From NCBI RefSeq assembly GCF_012910715.1, contig NZ_JABBHF010000002.1, forward strand, positions 501,001-565,000: a stretch of DNA of 64,000 nucleotides, read 5' to 3'. The DNA comes from Flavivirga algicola. Lineage in GTDB: Bacteria; Bacteroidota; Bacteroidia; Flavobacteriales; Flavobacteriaceae. A model generated the notes under the pieces. That model saw only the letters and a program-made list of their open reading frames with translations, had not been told where the DNA came from and ran no database searches. Position 1 is the first letter of the stretch; each line of letters opens with the position of its first letter. A program made the position numbers and the translations under genes. This document shows positions 46,803-56,700 of this stretch, piece after piece.

Positions 46803-48404
46803 TTAGCCTGCTATTTTATTCTTAAATTCAATTTTTATAGGATAAGCCATTCCGTACCTTGGTTTTTTTGGCATTTTTATTTCTAAGCCTCCATTGGTCA
46901 TCTTATATTTTAGCCTTTTTGTAACTCCTAAAAGCGTTACTTTTTTAATATTTTTAATATCTAAATCTTTTAAAGATTTAACCACCAGTTTCTCTCCTGG
47001 CCAATCTAATACGGTTGCATATAAGATGTTATCCTTTTTATTTCTAGTAAAACGAATATCTTTACTAGTACCTACATGCTCCACATTTCCTGTTTCATTG
47101 CGTTTCAATTCTTCATCTGGTTTTTCTCCAAAAATTTTATATGGTCTTGTATTATAAACAGCTTCTCCACAAATGTTTAACCACGCTCCTAACTCATACA
47201 TCATTGTTTTTTGTTCTTCAGGGAAAGTGCCATCTGGTTTTGGCGCAAAAGACAACATTAAAACACCACGCTTACTTATAATATCCATTAATTGATCTAC
47301 TATATTATTGGTTGGTTTTATAGGTGTTCCTTCTACATAACCCCAATTATGGTCTGCATACACGCAATCGTCTGTTTGCCAAACATATTTTGCAATATCG
47401 TCATCGCCACCTCTCTCATAATCTCTTACAGCACCTCCTTCTACCCACGTTCTAGTTCCTTTGTAATTAAGAACTACATTCGGTTTACCGTAAGCACCTT
47501 TACCAGCTTCAATGGCATTGTTATAATAAAATGCTCCAAATTGTTTTCTTCTTGACTCCCATAATTGAGAATTAAATCCCCAATCAAAATAATACAAATC
47601 TGGTTTATACATATCTGCCAATTCCTTGGTTCTAGCTAACCATCTGTTCATATCTCTCTCGCTGGGCCTTATGTAGTTTTCGTCCCATCGAGATTTTTTA
47701 AGCCACGATTTTCTAGTTTCATCCTCTTCCATTCTTAAAGTATCAGCACTTTTTTGCAATATTGGATTTCCATAAAGATCTTGATACTCTTTATTTGTAG
47801 CATCATAACGATTGATATGATTCCACTGAAAAAAGATTGGGTTCCATGCTGTATGATTTGAAACACCAAACTTCAAGCCTCTTTTACGAACTGCTTTAGC
47901 AACCTCTCCTACTAAATCTCGTTTTGGCCCCATATTAACTGAGTTCCACTTACTCAACTTAGTATCCCATAAACAAAAAGCATCATGATGAGCTCCCATC
48001 ATGGTAAAAAACTTTGCACCTCCCTTAACACATAAATCTGCCCAATTGTCTGCATTAAAGTTTTCTGCTTTAAACATGGGAATAAAATCTTTATAACCAA
48101 ATTCCTCTGGTGGGCCATATACTTTATTATGATGAAGGTGCGTTGCTAACCCTTGGTTATTTCTACTACTTTGCCCTTTTTGACTATACATCCATCTACC
48201 ATACCATTCTGCTGCATGGTCTCCTTTATAAGCTGGCACAGAATATACTCCCCAATGCACCCAAAACCCTATTTTCGCATCTTCGTACCACTCTGGTGCT
48301 TCATAATTTTTAATAGATTCCCAATCTGGTTTATATTGTTCCTGGGATTCGACACATTGAAATGTAATGATGCATGCTATTAACGTCAGCCTTAAAAATT
48401 TCAT
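46803..48404 (-). CDS. GH29 alpha-L-fucosidase
   Basis: A 533-residue exported enzyme (signal peptide ending near CVES) that removes alpha-L-fucose with retention. GH29 hallmarks: YEAPEWYEDAKIGFWVHWG near the N-terminus, the fucose-binding GAHHDAFCLWDT segment, HTAWNP and the nucleophile-bearing LYYFDWGFN (Asp about residue 274), then the C-terminal beta-sandwich with LLGVTKRLKYK. A general acid is not conserved by sequence in GH29 and is not assigned. It is the last enzyme gene of locus 2, 103 bases after the GH105-lyase gene, implying that the target glycan carries fucose. Confidence 0.95.
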   Translation of the reverse strand: MKFLRLTLIACIITFQCVESQEQYKPDWESIKNYEAPEWYEDAKIGFWVHWGVYSVPAYKGDHAAEWYGRWMYSQKGQSSRNNQGLATHLHHNKVYGPPEEFGYKDFIPMFKAENFNADNWADLCVKGGAKFFTMMGAHHDAFCLWDTKLSKWNSVNMGPKRDLVGEVAKAVRKRGLKFGVSNHTAWNPIFFQWNHINRYDATNKEYQDLYGNPILQKSADTLRMEEDETRKSWLKKSRWDENYIRPSERDMNRWLARTKELADMYKPDLYYFDWGFNSQLWESRRKQFGAFYYNNAIEAGKGAYGKPNVVLNYKGTRTWVEGGAVRDYERGGDDDIAKYVWQTDDCVYADHNWGYVEGTPIKPTNNIVDQLMDIISKRGVLMLSFAPKPDGTFPEEQKTMMYELGAWLNICGEAVYNTRPYKIFGEKPDEELKRNETGNVEHVGTSKDIRFTRNKKDNILYATVLDWPGEKLVVKSLKDLDIKNIKKVTLLGVTKRLKYKMTNGGLEIKMPKKPRYGMAYPIKIEFKNKIAG

Positions 48405-48507
48405 GATAATTATTTTGTTTTATTTGAGTTTATCTTCCTTTTAGTTAATTATTATTTAATTCAATTTAGCAGATCCGCCCTACATACACTGCTTTTCACG
48501 CCTATGT

Positions 48508-50958
48508 TTAGCTTTTCAAAATGAGCCCTTTAACGTCTGTATTATAATTAAAAAATGAATTCCATGATCCATTTAACCAGAGTAAAACTTTATACCCTTC
48601 GCCTGAAACCAAAATAGGTCGTATGTTCCTATATTTAGATTTTTTCGTAATTGGTTCCCATTTTATTGTTGAAACATCATCATCTATCCCAATTTCTGCT
48701 GTGTAAATTTCATGAAGCCCACCTGTATTTTTTCCTGTTGAAGGATCTACATCTGTTGATATATATACCCGAGTAACATCTGTGGGGTCAAAAGCCATTA
48801 AACCTGTATAACTACTTTCTAATGTATATAAAGATTTTCCTGCATAGGCAATTTCTCTATCCACCCATTTTTCCCCATTCCATGATGCTATTCTAAATCT
48901 ATGATCTTCATTATGTACGTACAGTGAATATCCAATATGAGGCCTATTATTTTCATCTTTTTCAACAATACAAGGCCATGCACTATTTGGCACGCTTTCG
49001 CATTCTTTTGGTTTTTTACTGGTTTCACTTCCAATATATATTTTTTCGGCTTCAGATGTTTTTAAAGGCTCTTTATTAAACATTTTTATTTTTGTGCCAT
49101 CTACATTATAAAATACCCCATTTTTAAATTCCGAATAGTATAAACTATTTCCATAATTCCTGGGATGTCCATCTGTAAATGCTATACCAACAGTATTCTC
49201 ATCTTTCTTTAAGTATTTAGTATATGGTCTTTGGCGTCCGTTAACCTCATCTGCTATGAAATGCGTCCTATCTCCCCATGTTATGCCATGATCTGGTGAA
49301 GTAATATAACTAGGATTAAATGACGGTCCATCTCGAAAAAAATTATACAACAAACCTTCATCCTTCATATGATATAGGTTCATATAAGTCACGCCCACCT
49401 TAGCTTTATAATCATGGACAAACTCTTTTCTTTCTCCCCATTCTAAATAATTAGAGGGAGAAGATATACTAGAATAGTGTTTTTTCTCATGGGCATGTTT
49501 AGCCCATATAGCTAAAATGCTATGATCTGGCCTTACATATAAAGCTGGCACATTATGGTCATCTTTTTCAAATTTTTCATGCAGTACTACGTTACCTAAA
49601 ACAGTATCTTTTTTTAGGTCGTAAACACCCAGTTTCACATCTCCCGTTTGTCCACTCAGCCCACCAAAAACCAATTTACCATTATTTATCACAGCACGTG
49701 GGTCTTGATACCAGCACCAACCTCCATCTTTCATAAATGTTTGAAATGCTTGAGTATCTTTAGAAACTTTAGAACTTTGAGCTTCAACAAATTTGTAAAC
49801 TTCTGTAGCAGCTGCTAGAAAAGCACCAACACCATACACTTCGGTATAATCTTTAAAACTGTTACCTGGTGCTGCTCCTATAGGCTGTATATAACCTACT
49901 AAACCTTCTTCAGTAACGCATTTTGTTAGAGCATGCCAACCCTTTAACATAATGGGCTGATATATTTCTTTATCTAACACGCCCTGATTAATCCCCCATG
50001 CTAAGCCATAAACAAAAAATGCTGATCCACTAATTTCTTTTACAGGATATGCTTCAACACCTCCTAAGATACCTGAAGACCAAGTTCCATCTGGCCTCTG
50101 ACTTTTCTTAAGGCTTTCCGCCATTTGTTGGAATATATTAGTATAAAATGACTTACCTTCCCAATCTTTTGGTAAATCTGGAATCATTAGTGCCAAACCT
50201 CCAAAAACCCAGCCGTTTCCTCTTGCCCAAAAAAGTTTTTTACCATTTTTTTCCGTTTTCTTTAAAAAAGATTTATCTCTAAAAAAGAATTGTTCTTCTT
50301 TATCCCATAGCAAATTATATGTTTGGTGGTATTGACTATCCATATACTCCAAATACTTTTTATTTCCTGTAGCTTTTGAGAGTTCTGCCCAAACGGGTGG
50401 TGCCATAAAGAGAGCATCTGCCCAATACCATTGCTTTCTTTTCCCTTGCTCACTAGACATAATAGAATCGAATTGCTTAATTAATGGATTTATAACTTTT
50501 CGATGTCCATACAAATCATATATTTTTAAGAATAGCTGACCTGCTGCATGATCATCTGCATGATACATACGTTCATTTAGCTTCCATTGATGCCTCATTC
50601 CAATAGCTGTCAACCATTTTTCATAAGTATCATCAATACTGATGGTAGCCCATTCGCACATACCTGCATATAAGGCTGCACAAGTCCAATCTAAATCATG
50701 ATGCTTTCTTCTATGATGAAAATTTTTCCTTTCATTTTTGGGTGGCAGCGCACGATACTTACCCATACTATCAAACGTTTTTATTTGCCAATTAGCAACT
50801 TTATCTCCAATAGTTTTTACCTGATTTAGTGTTGGCGTCGAAGTACCCTTTTCGCCAAATGAAGTGCAGTTTGAAACTACCATAAACGTTATCAATAAAC
50901 TAAAAATATTCTTTAATAAATTCAAAACTTTTGAATGGCCATTCATTGTACTATACAT
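48508..50958 (-). CDS. Fusion: GH105-like unsaturated uronyl hydrolase + BNR_4/PL24-25-like propeller lyase
   Basis: An 816-residue lipoprotein (signal ending VVSNC) with two catalytic-looking halves. Residues about 40-400 form an (alpha/alpha)6 barrel of the GH105/GH88 type: HADDHAAGQL, WADALFMAPPVWAEL (candidate catalytic Asp), FWARGNGWVFGGLA and RPDGTWSSG. Residues about 415-815 form a seven-bladed propeller of the BNR_4 class, starting GGWCWYQDPRAV, with DDHNVPAL (His 468) and WAKHAHEKKHY (His 488); two histidines about 20 residues apart match what I recall of the catalytic site of PL24/PL25 ulvan lyases. One protein could therefore cut a uronic-acid chain by beta-elimination and then remove the 4,5-unsaturated sugar it creates. 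The gene sits between GH2 and GH29 in locus 2. That the propeller is an active lyase is inference; it might only bind glycan. Confidence 0.8.
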   Translation of the reverse strand: MYSTMNGHSKVLNLLKNIFSLLITFMVVSNCTSFGEKGTSTPTLNQVKTIGDKVANWQIKTFDSMGKYRALPPKNERKNFHHRRKHHDLDWTCAALYAGMCEWATISIDDTYEKWLTAIGMRHQWKLNERMYHADDHAAGQLFLKIYDLYGHRKVINPLIKQFDSIMSSEQGKRKQWYWADALFMAPPVWAELSKATGNKKYLEYMDSQYHQTYNLLWDKEEQFFFRDKSFLKKTEKNGKKLFWARGNGWVFGGLALMIPDLPKDWEGKSFYTNIFQQMAESLKKSQRPDGTWSSGILGGVEAYPVKEISGSAFFVYGLAWGINQGVLDKEIYQPIMLKGWHALTKCVTEEGLVGYIQPIGAAPGNSFKDYTEVYGVGAFLAAATEVYKFVEAQSSKVSKDTQAFQTFMKDGGWCWYQDPRAVINNGKLVFGGLSGQTGDVKLGVYDLKKDTVLGNVVLHEKFEKDDHNVPALYVRPDHSILAIWAKHAHEKKHYSSISSPSNYLEWGERKEFVHDYKAKVGVTYMNLYHMKDEGLLYNFFRDGPSFNPSYITSPDHGITWGDRTHFIADEVNGRQRPYTKYLKKDENTVGIAFTDGHPRNYGNSLYYSEFKNGVFYNVDGTKIKMFNKEPLKTSEAEKIYIGSETSKKPKECESVPNSAWPCIVEKDENNRPHIGYSLYVHNEDHRFRIASWNGEKWVDREIAYAGKSLYTLESSYTGLMAFDPTDVTRVYISTDVDPSTGKNTGGLHEIYTAEIGIDDDVSTIKWEPITKKSKYRNIRPILVSGEGYKVLLWLNGSWNSFFNYNTDVKGLILKS

Positions 50959-51003
50959 TAAAATTATTGTTTGTCTTTATCTCCTATATTTTGAATCCCA
51001 ATA

Positions 51004-53487
51004 TTATCTTCCACCTGCACCTATGATCTCATACAAGTTTTTTTCTGCTTTTTCAAAAGTCGTAATGGGAATAATTTCCAGATAAGAATTTATAGCATCC
51101 TTATTATTTCCTTTAGCTAGAATTTTTATGTATTGGATTTCTTGTTGCTTTTTAAATAAAAAGGTGTTGATTGGTGCTCTTTTATTACTTTTTCCTGAAA
51201 GCAATGACATCCAAGTTTTTTTATCTACAGAACCTTCTATATTTAGATTATAAGTTTTTAATTCATTTTCATCAAATGCTATTTTCACACCATTTACTAA
51301 ACTTATTTTTTTTAAATCGATAATAATTTCACTGGAATTTCCAGACTGCCATTTAGTTTTCAGATTACCGTCTATTGCATGTTTCGCATTATGCCCCCCA
51401 TCTTCACTACTAGCACTAATGGCATACTTGGCTCTATTCTTTTTGTAGTTGACAACAAATTGATGCTCCCTTTTAGTTCCGTTGGTATTCCCAATGGCTT
51501 TTAATGTATTTTTTCCTTTATTTAAAGTTAAGGTCCAAACAAATGTATTGTTTTGCTTGCCTAAAGATTTACCATTTAGGAATAATTCAACTTCTTTCAT
51601 ATTTGAAAATACACGAATGTCTTTTCTCGAGTTACCAGATCGTTCTGTCCAAAAAGGAGACTCTATATAAACAACGGGCTCTTTAGACCATTTTGATTTC
51701 AATAAATAAAAAGCATCTTTTTTCTTTCGATTAAAAGTGACTAATCCTTTTTGATTTATATGTGGTTTTGTATCACCTCTATGTGCTGCTCCAAAATCGG
51801 CAAAGGCCCAATAATTTACGCCACATAACCAATTAAGTTTATCTATTTGTTCTAGATGTGACTCTAAATAATCATTATGGTATTCTATGCTGAAATCTTG
51901 TTTTTGTGGGTTCTCGGTGTGTACCCTCTCATCAGATCCTACTCCAAACTCTGAAAGGATTAAAGGCACATTTGGTGCCAACTTATGTAATTCATTTAAT
52001 CTCTCGGTAAGAGAATTATACTCCCCTCTGTACCAACCCCTGTATAAATTAAATCCGAAAACATCCGGTATAAAAACCACTCCAAAATCTATCGGTTTAT
52101 TATTATCACCATTTACAAATACGGTTTTTCGGGTTGAATCTTCTCTATGTATAAGAGCATTCAATCCTTTAACAATATCATAATTTGAAGCCTTACCATC
52201 GCCTCTATCACTCATCCAAGTTTCATTCCCCATGCCCCAAAGAATAATGGAAGGATGGTTATAATGTTGTTCGATCAACTCTTTCATCATAGTATGCAGA
52301 TTACCTTCAAAATCTTTGTTTTTTGGCGTATTGTTTACATAAGGAATTTCTTCCCATACCAAGATTCCCAGTTCGTCACATAGTTGGAGCATATAATCAT
52401 CTTGTTGGTAATGTGCCAATCTCAACCAGTTTACCCCAACCTCTTTCATTAATTTAATATCATTAAGATGTGTTTCTGGTGTTAGCGCATTACCTTTTGC
52501 AAAATAGTCCTGGTGTCTGTTAGCCCCCTTTAGTTTATAAGGTTTACCATTAAGAAAAAAGCCTTTATCTACGGTAAATTCATACCACCTCACTCCTAAT
52601 TTTGTACTAACCGCATCTAATTTTTTATTTTTTTCAAATAGTTTAATATCGACATCGTATAAATAAGGGGTTTCTGGGCTCCATAATTCTGGATTACTCA
52701 TTAAAGACATTGGAACATTAGCACTTATGGACTTTCCTGAATTAAGCTTAATATCCAAAGTTCCTTTCGATACAACTTTTCCTTTTTTATTTTTTATGAT
52801 TGCTTTTATAGTAACATGGGTTGTCTTATCTGAAAAATTATCCAATATGGCCTTTAAATTGATATTGGCTTTATTACTAGAGACTTCAGAACCCCATATT
52901 CTAAAACCAGGTCCTCCATAATAATTTCTGGAAAATGAAACTTTGGGAGCAGAAATCAATTCAACAGAACGGTATAATCCTCCATAAAAATTAAAATCGC
53001 CGCTTATTGGAGCAAGACTAGCATTAGGAGCATTAGAAACCCAAACATCAATTGTGTTCTTACCTTTTTTAAGGTGTTTAGTCAAGTCTACTGTAAAGGC
53101 ACTGTAGCCTCCCATATGATGCATTAACGACTCCTTGTTTACATATACTTTTGCCTCTTGTCCTGCAGCATTAAATCGTAAAAATTTCCGTGTATCTAAT
53201 TCTTCCGTGTCAAAATAAAGGTGTTTTCTATACCAAGACCCTGCCCTTCTATAGTCTTTAGTTTGAAGAACATCCTTAGAATTCCATGTATGCGGTAAAT
53301 CTATACTCTGGTATCTTGTATCATTCTCTGCTGGTATTGTTTCTGAATCTACTTCCAAATACAACCAATCTTTGTTAACAAGGTTTGAATTAACCCAATG
53401 ATTTCTAGGTTTTGGATATGCAATATTTTGAGCTTCTATTTTTGAAACAAGAAGTATAAAGAGTACCAGAAATATTTTTATTTTCAT
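51004..53487 (-). CDS. GH2-family beta-glycosidase with C-terminal discoidin-like domain
   Basis: An 827-residue exported GH2 enzyme (signal peptide ending IEAQ). Order: sugar-binding jelly roll (about 30-190; FLRFNAAGQEAKVYVN), Ig-like domain, TIM barrel (about 300-600) with GANRHQDYFAKGNALTP, the acid/base motif WGMGNETW and the nucleophile motif LSEFGVGSD, a DUF4982-like segment (SPFWTERSGNSRKDIRVFS) and a discoidin/F5-8C-like module at about 690-815 (EDGGHNAKHAIDGNLKTKW in outline). Activity could be beta-galactosidase or beta-glucuronidase. It is encoded 45 bases upstream of the GH105-lyase gene and shares its transcript; a strong hairpin lies just before its start. Confidence 0.95.
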   Translation of the reverse strand: MKIKIFLVLFILLVSKIEAQNIAYPKPRNHWVNSNLVNKDWLYLEVDSETIPAENDTRYQSIDLPHTWNSKDVLQTKDYRRAGSWYRKHLYFDTEELDTRKFLRFNAAGQEAKVYVNKESLMHHMGGYSAFTVDLTKHLKKGKNTIDVWVSNAPNASLAPISGDFNFYGGLYRSVELISAPKVSFSRNYYGGPGFRIWGSEVSSNKANINLKAILDNFSDKTTHVTIKAIIKNKKGKVVSKGTLDIKLNSGKSISANVPMSLMSNPELWSPETPYLYDVDIKLFEKNKKLDAVSTKLGVRWYEFTVDKGFFLNGKPYKLKGANRHQDYFAKGNALTPETHLNDIKLMKEVGVNWLRLAHYQQDDYMLQLCDELGILVWEEIPYVNNTPKNKDFEGNLHTMMKELIEQHYNHPSIILWGMGNETWMSDRGDGKASNYDIVKGLNALIHREDSTRKTVFVNGDNNKPIDFGVVFIPDVFGFNLYRGWYRGEYNSLTERLNELHKLAPNVPLILSEFGVGSDERVHTENPQKQDFSIEYHNDYLESHLEQIDKLNWLCGVNYWAFADFGAAHRGDTKPHINQKGLVTFNRKKKDAFYLLKSKWSKEPVVYIESPFWTERSGNSRKDIRVFSNMKEVELFLNGKSLGKQNNTFVWTLTLNKGKNTLKAIGNTNGTKREHQFVVNYKKNRAKYAISASSEDGGHNAKHAIDGNLKTKWQSGNSSEIIIDLKKISLVNGVKIAFDENELKTYNLNIEGSVDKKTWMSLLSGKSNKRAPINTFLFKKQQEIQYIKILAKGNNKDAINSYLEIIPITTFEKAEKNLYEIIGAGGR

Positions 53488-53513
53488 GAATTTTATATTA
53501 AAATTTCAATTAA

Positions 53514-53548
53514 AAAAACCTTCATATTTGCAATAAATGAAGGTTTTT
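53514..53548 (-). terminator. Hairpin terminator/attenuator just upstream of the GH2 gene
   Basis: Perfect 12-bp inverted repeat (53514-53525 and 53537-53548, 11-base loop) with an A-tract on the left, so a T-tract after it on the minus strand. It is 228 bases past the HTCS2 stop and only 26 bases before the GH2 start codon, where it could end HTCS2 transcription or regulate the enzyme operon. Confidence 0.75.
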
Positions 53549-53775
53549 CAACTAATTTCAACTAATACAACTAACTTAATTCTTTTATACAGATGTGCGA
53601 GAAACCAATTATTAGTTATTTTGAATCTCGCAACAATCCATACTGTTTGATTAATTGTAAAATTCTGAAAAACAATGACAAAGCCTGTATCTATAAGTAA
53701 ACATTGTGTCTTTATTTATACATTTATATAAAATGATTGCTTTTAATACATCGTTAATGGTTTATCCAATATATA

Positions 53776-56700
53776 TTACAAATATTTTTTATGCATTTCT
53801 GATACATAGGCACTAGCCGTAACCCCATATTTGTCTTTGAAAATTTTCGCAAAATGTGTTCGATTCTTGAGACCTACTTTGGGGATAACTTCATTTATCG
53901 ATAAGCTTTCATTAACTAGAAGTTCTGCTGCCTTTTTTAATCTATAATTTCTTAACAACTCCAAAGGTGTTTGATTTGTTAAAGTTTTTACTTTTTGATA
54001 AAAGTGAGTGCGATTAAGATAAAGCTCTCTTGACAATCTATTTAGATCAAAATCTTGATCTTCCATATTTTCTTCTATCAGGCTATAGAGTTTTTCTAAA
54101 AATGCATTATCATTTCTATTATTTCTATTATTTTCTTTGGTAAGAGGGATACCTATTTTATAGCGTTCTCTTAATTGTTTTCGGTTATTCAATAAGGCTT
54201 CTACATTAGTTACTAGATGTTGAAAATTAAAAGGTTTCTTTATATATGCATCTGCCCCATCTCTTAACCCTTTTATATGATCCTCTAGATTAGCTAAGGC
54301 TGTTAAAAGAATAACGGGTATGTGACTGGTTTTTAAGTCTGATTTAATCCGAACACATAAATCCAATCCGTTGAGTTCTGGCATTTGTATATCACTTATT
54401 ATAATATCGGGCCACTCTTCATCAAAAGCATCGTAACATTCTTGTCCATTTCTAAAACATTTCACTTTAAAGAATTTGGATAAGACATCTGTTACAAAAG
54501 CTCTCATATCTGAATTATCTTCAGCGTAAAAAATTAACGATTCAGAAAAATCATTCGAGGTTTTCAAGTTATTGATTGAATCCTTATCAAAAAGATGATT
54601 ATCTACTAAAACTTCTTTTTCTTTGGGCAAATTAATATCCTTAATAACTTCTTTATCCAATAACTCTTTAACAATAGGCAATCGAACCGTAATTTTTGTA
54701 CCTTCATTTATAATGCTTTCTGCACTAATAAACCCGTAATGCATTTCAACCAATCGTTTAGAAAATGCCAATCCAATACCAGATCCACTAACATGTTTAT
54801 TTTCTGGTTTATGAGATTGGTAAAAACGTTCGAAAATATGCCCAATGTCTTTCGCATCAATACCCCTACCCGTATCAATTACTTCTACAATTAGGTCTTT
54901 ATCATCTGTTTTGAATTTCACCTCAATGGTATCATTCGTTTTCGTATACTTAAAAGCATTATTCAAGAGGTTGTTAAAAATCTTTTCAAGTTTATCTTTA
55001 TCGGCCGAAACAATAATCACTTTATTTTCCCCTTCAATTTTCATTTCTTTATTGTCATTGCTTGCCAAAATTTTAAAGTCCTGGCTAATTTCTTGGATAA
55101 AGCTATTAAAACTAAACCGCATATAATCCATTCTGAGCGCCCCCACATCTGCACGTCTAAAATCCTGAACTTGCTCTATAAGCTGATATATTTTTTTAGA
55201 TTGCCGTTGCATTAAACTTAACTTACTAGAAATCTCGGTATTTCCTTTAAACCGTTCTAAAAGAATATTTGTAGGCCCCGAAAGCAATGTTAATGGTGTT
55301 TTGATTTCGTGTGAAATATTAGAAAAGAATCGCAATTTAGCTTCATTAACTTCTTTTACATTGTTTATTTCCATTTGTTCAATTTCAACTTCATGACTAA
55401 GCCTTTGAATTTTCAGTACGACTCTACTTATTATGTAAATCAAAAGAACCAATAATATAACATATACAATATAAGCTATTGGTGTTCGCCAGTATGGAGC
55501 TGTTATTAAAATTTTTAATTTTTTAGGAGGCGTCCATTCATTCAACGCATTTGAAGCCATGACATTCAATTCATATGCTCCAGGCTGCAAGCCATTATAG
55601 TTAATGGTGTTATTATTTGAAGTTACTTGTATCCACTCTTCATTTAATGGTAATAACTTGTACTTTAAAAAGTGATTTTCCGTATTTAAAAAATGTAGAC
55701 TAACAATATCCAATGAAAATACATTCTCATCATACTTTAGAATAATTTCATTCTTATCATCAATGCGTTTATCAAAAAGCACTCTATTATTTACAGTATC
55801 TCCTGGAGTAATTGTTTTATTAAACAATTTAAAATTTTCAAATTCAAGATTAGGCATTTGCTCCTTTTCAATGATTCTGTTAGAACTGAAATAGCAAAAA
55901 CCATCTAAGCCAGAAAACACCATGACTCCGTTTTTAAATCTTTGCGCTGGATACCAGAAATCCTCAAAAGGCAACCCATCTGATTTATTGAATTTCCTAA
56001 AACTACTTGTTTTTGTGTTAAACTTGTTCAGCCCAATATTCGTACTTATCCAAAGATTGTATTCATCATCATAAAGTATACTTTTCACCACATTATTTGA
56101 AAGCCCATCCTTTTCAGATAAAGCAAAAAACTTTGGCTTGTTATGACCATCAACAACCTTACAAATCCCGCCACCTTCAGTTCCTATCCATAGTTCATTA
56201 TTTGGTAAACGTATTATTGTAGAAACAAAATTACTTGAAATACTATTTTGCCTATTTACATCTCTGGTATAATTTTCTATTTCTAAATCTTTAACTGGTA
56301 AATTGACATCAGCCTTTATCCGAAATAGGCCTTTTGACTCAGAACCTATCCAGACTAAATCGTATAAAGGGTCAGCATAAATAAATCGAATCTTTCCTAA
56401 GCTTTTATCTTTAAAAAAAGTATTTTGATTTACTTCCTCAATGGTTTCAATATTATTTTGCTTATCTACCTTTATTCTATAAGCACTATTTCCCGCTAAC
56501 CAGATATTGCCCAAGTTGTCTTCAGTAATAGTTGAATACCCATAGAAATTATCCTTCATTGCATCTTTGGCAAAAAATACTTTTTCAAACTTGTTACTTC
56601 CTTTTTTAAGACGATATAAATCTCGGGAAGAGATTAAACCAAACCATAAATTCTTTTTCGAATCAACAAATATTGATTTAATTAAATGCTTATTTTTTCT

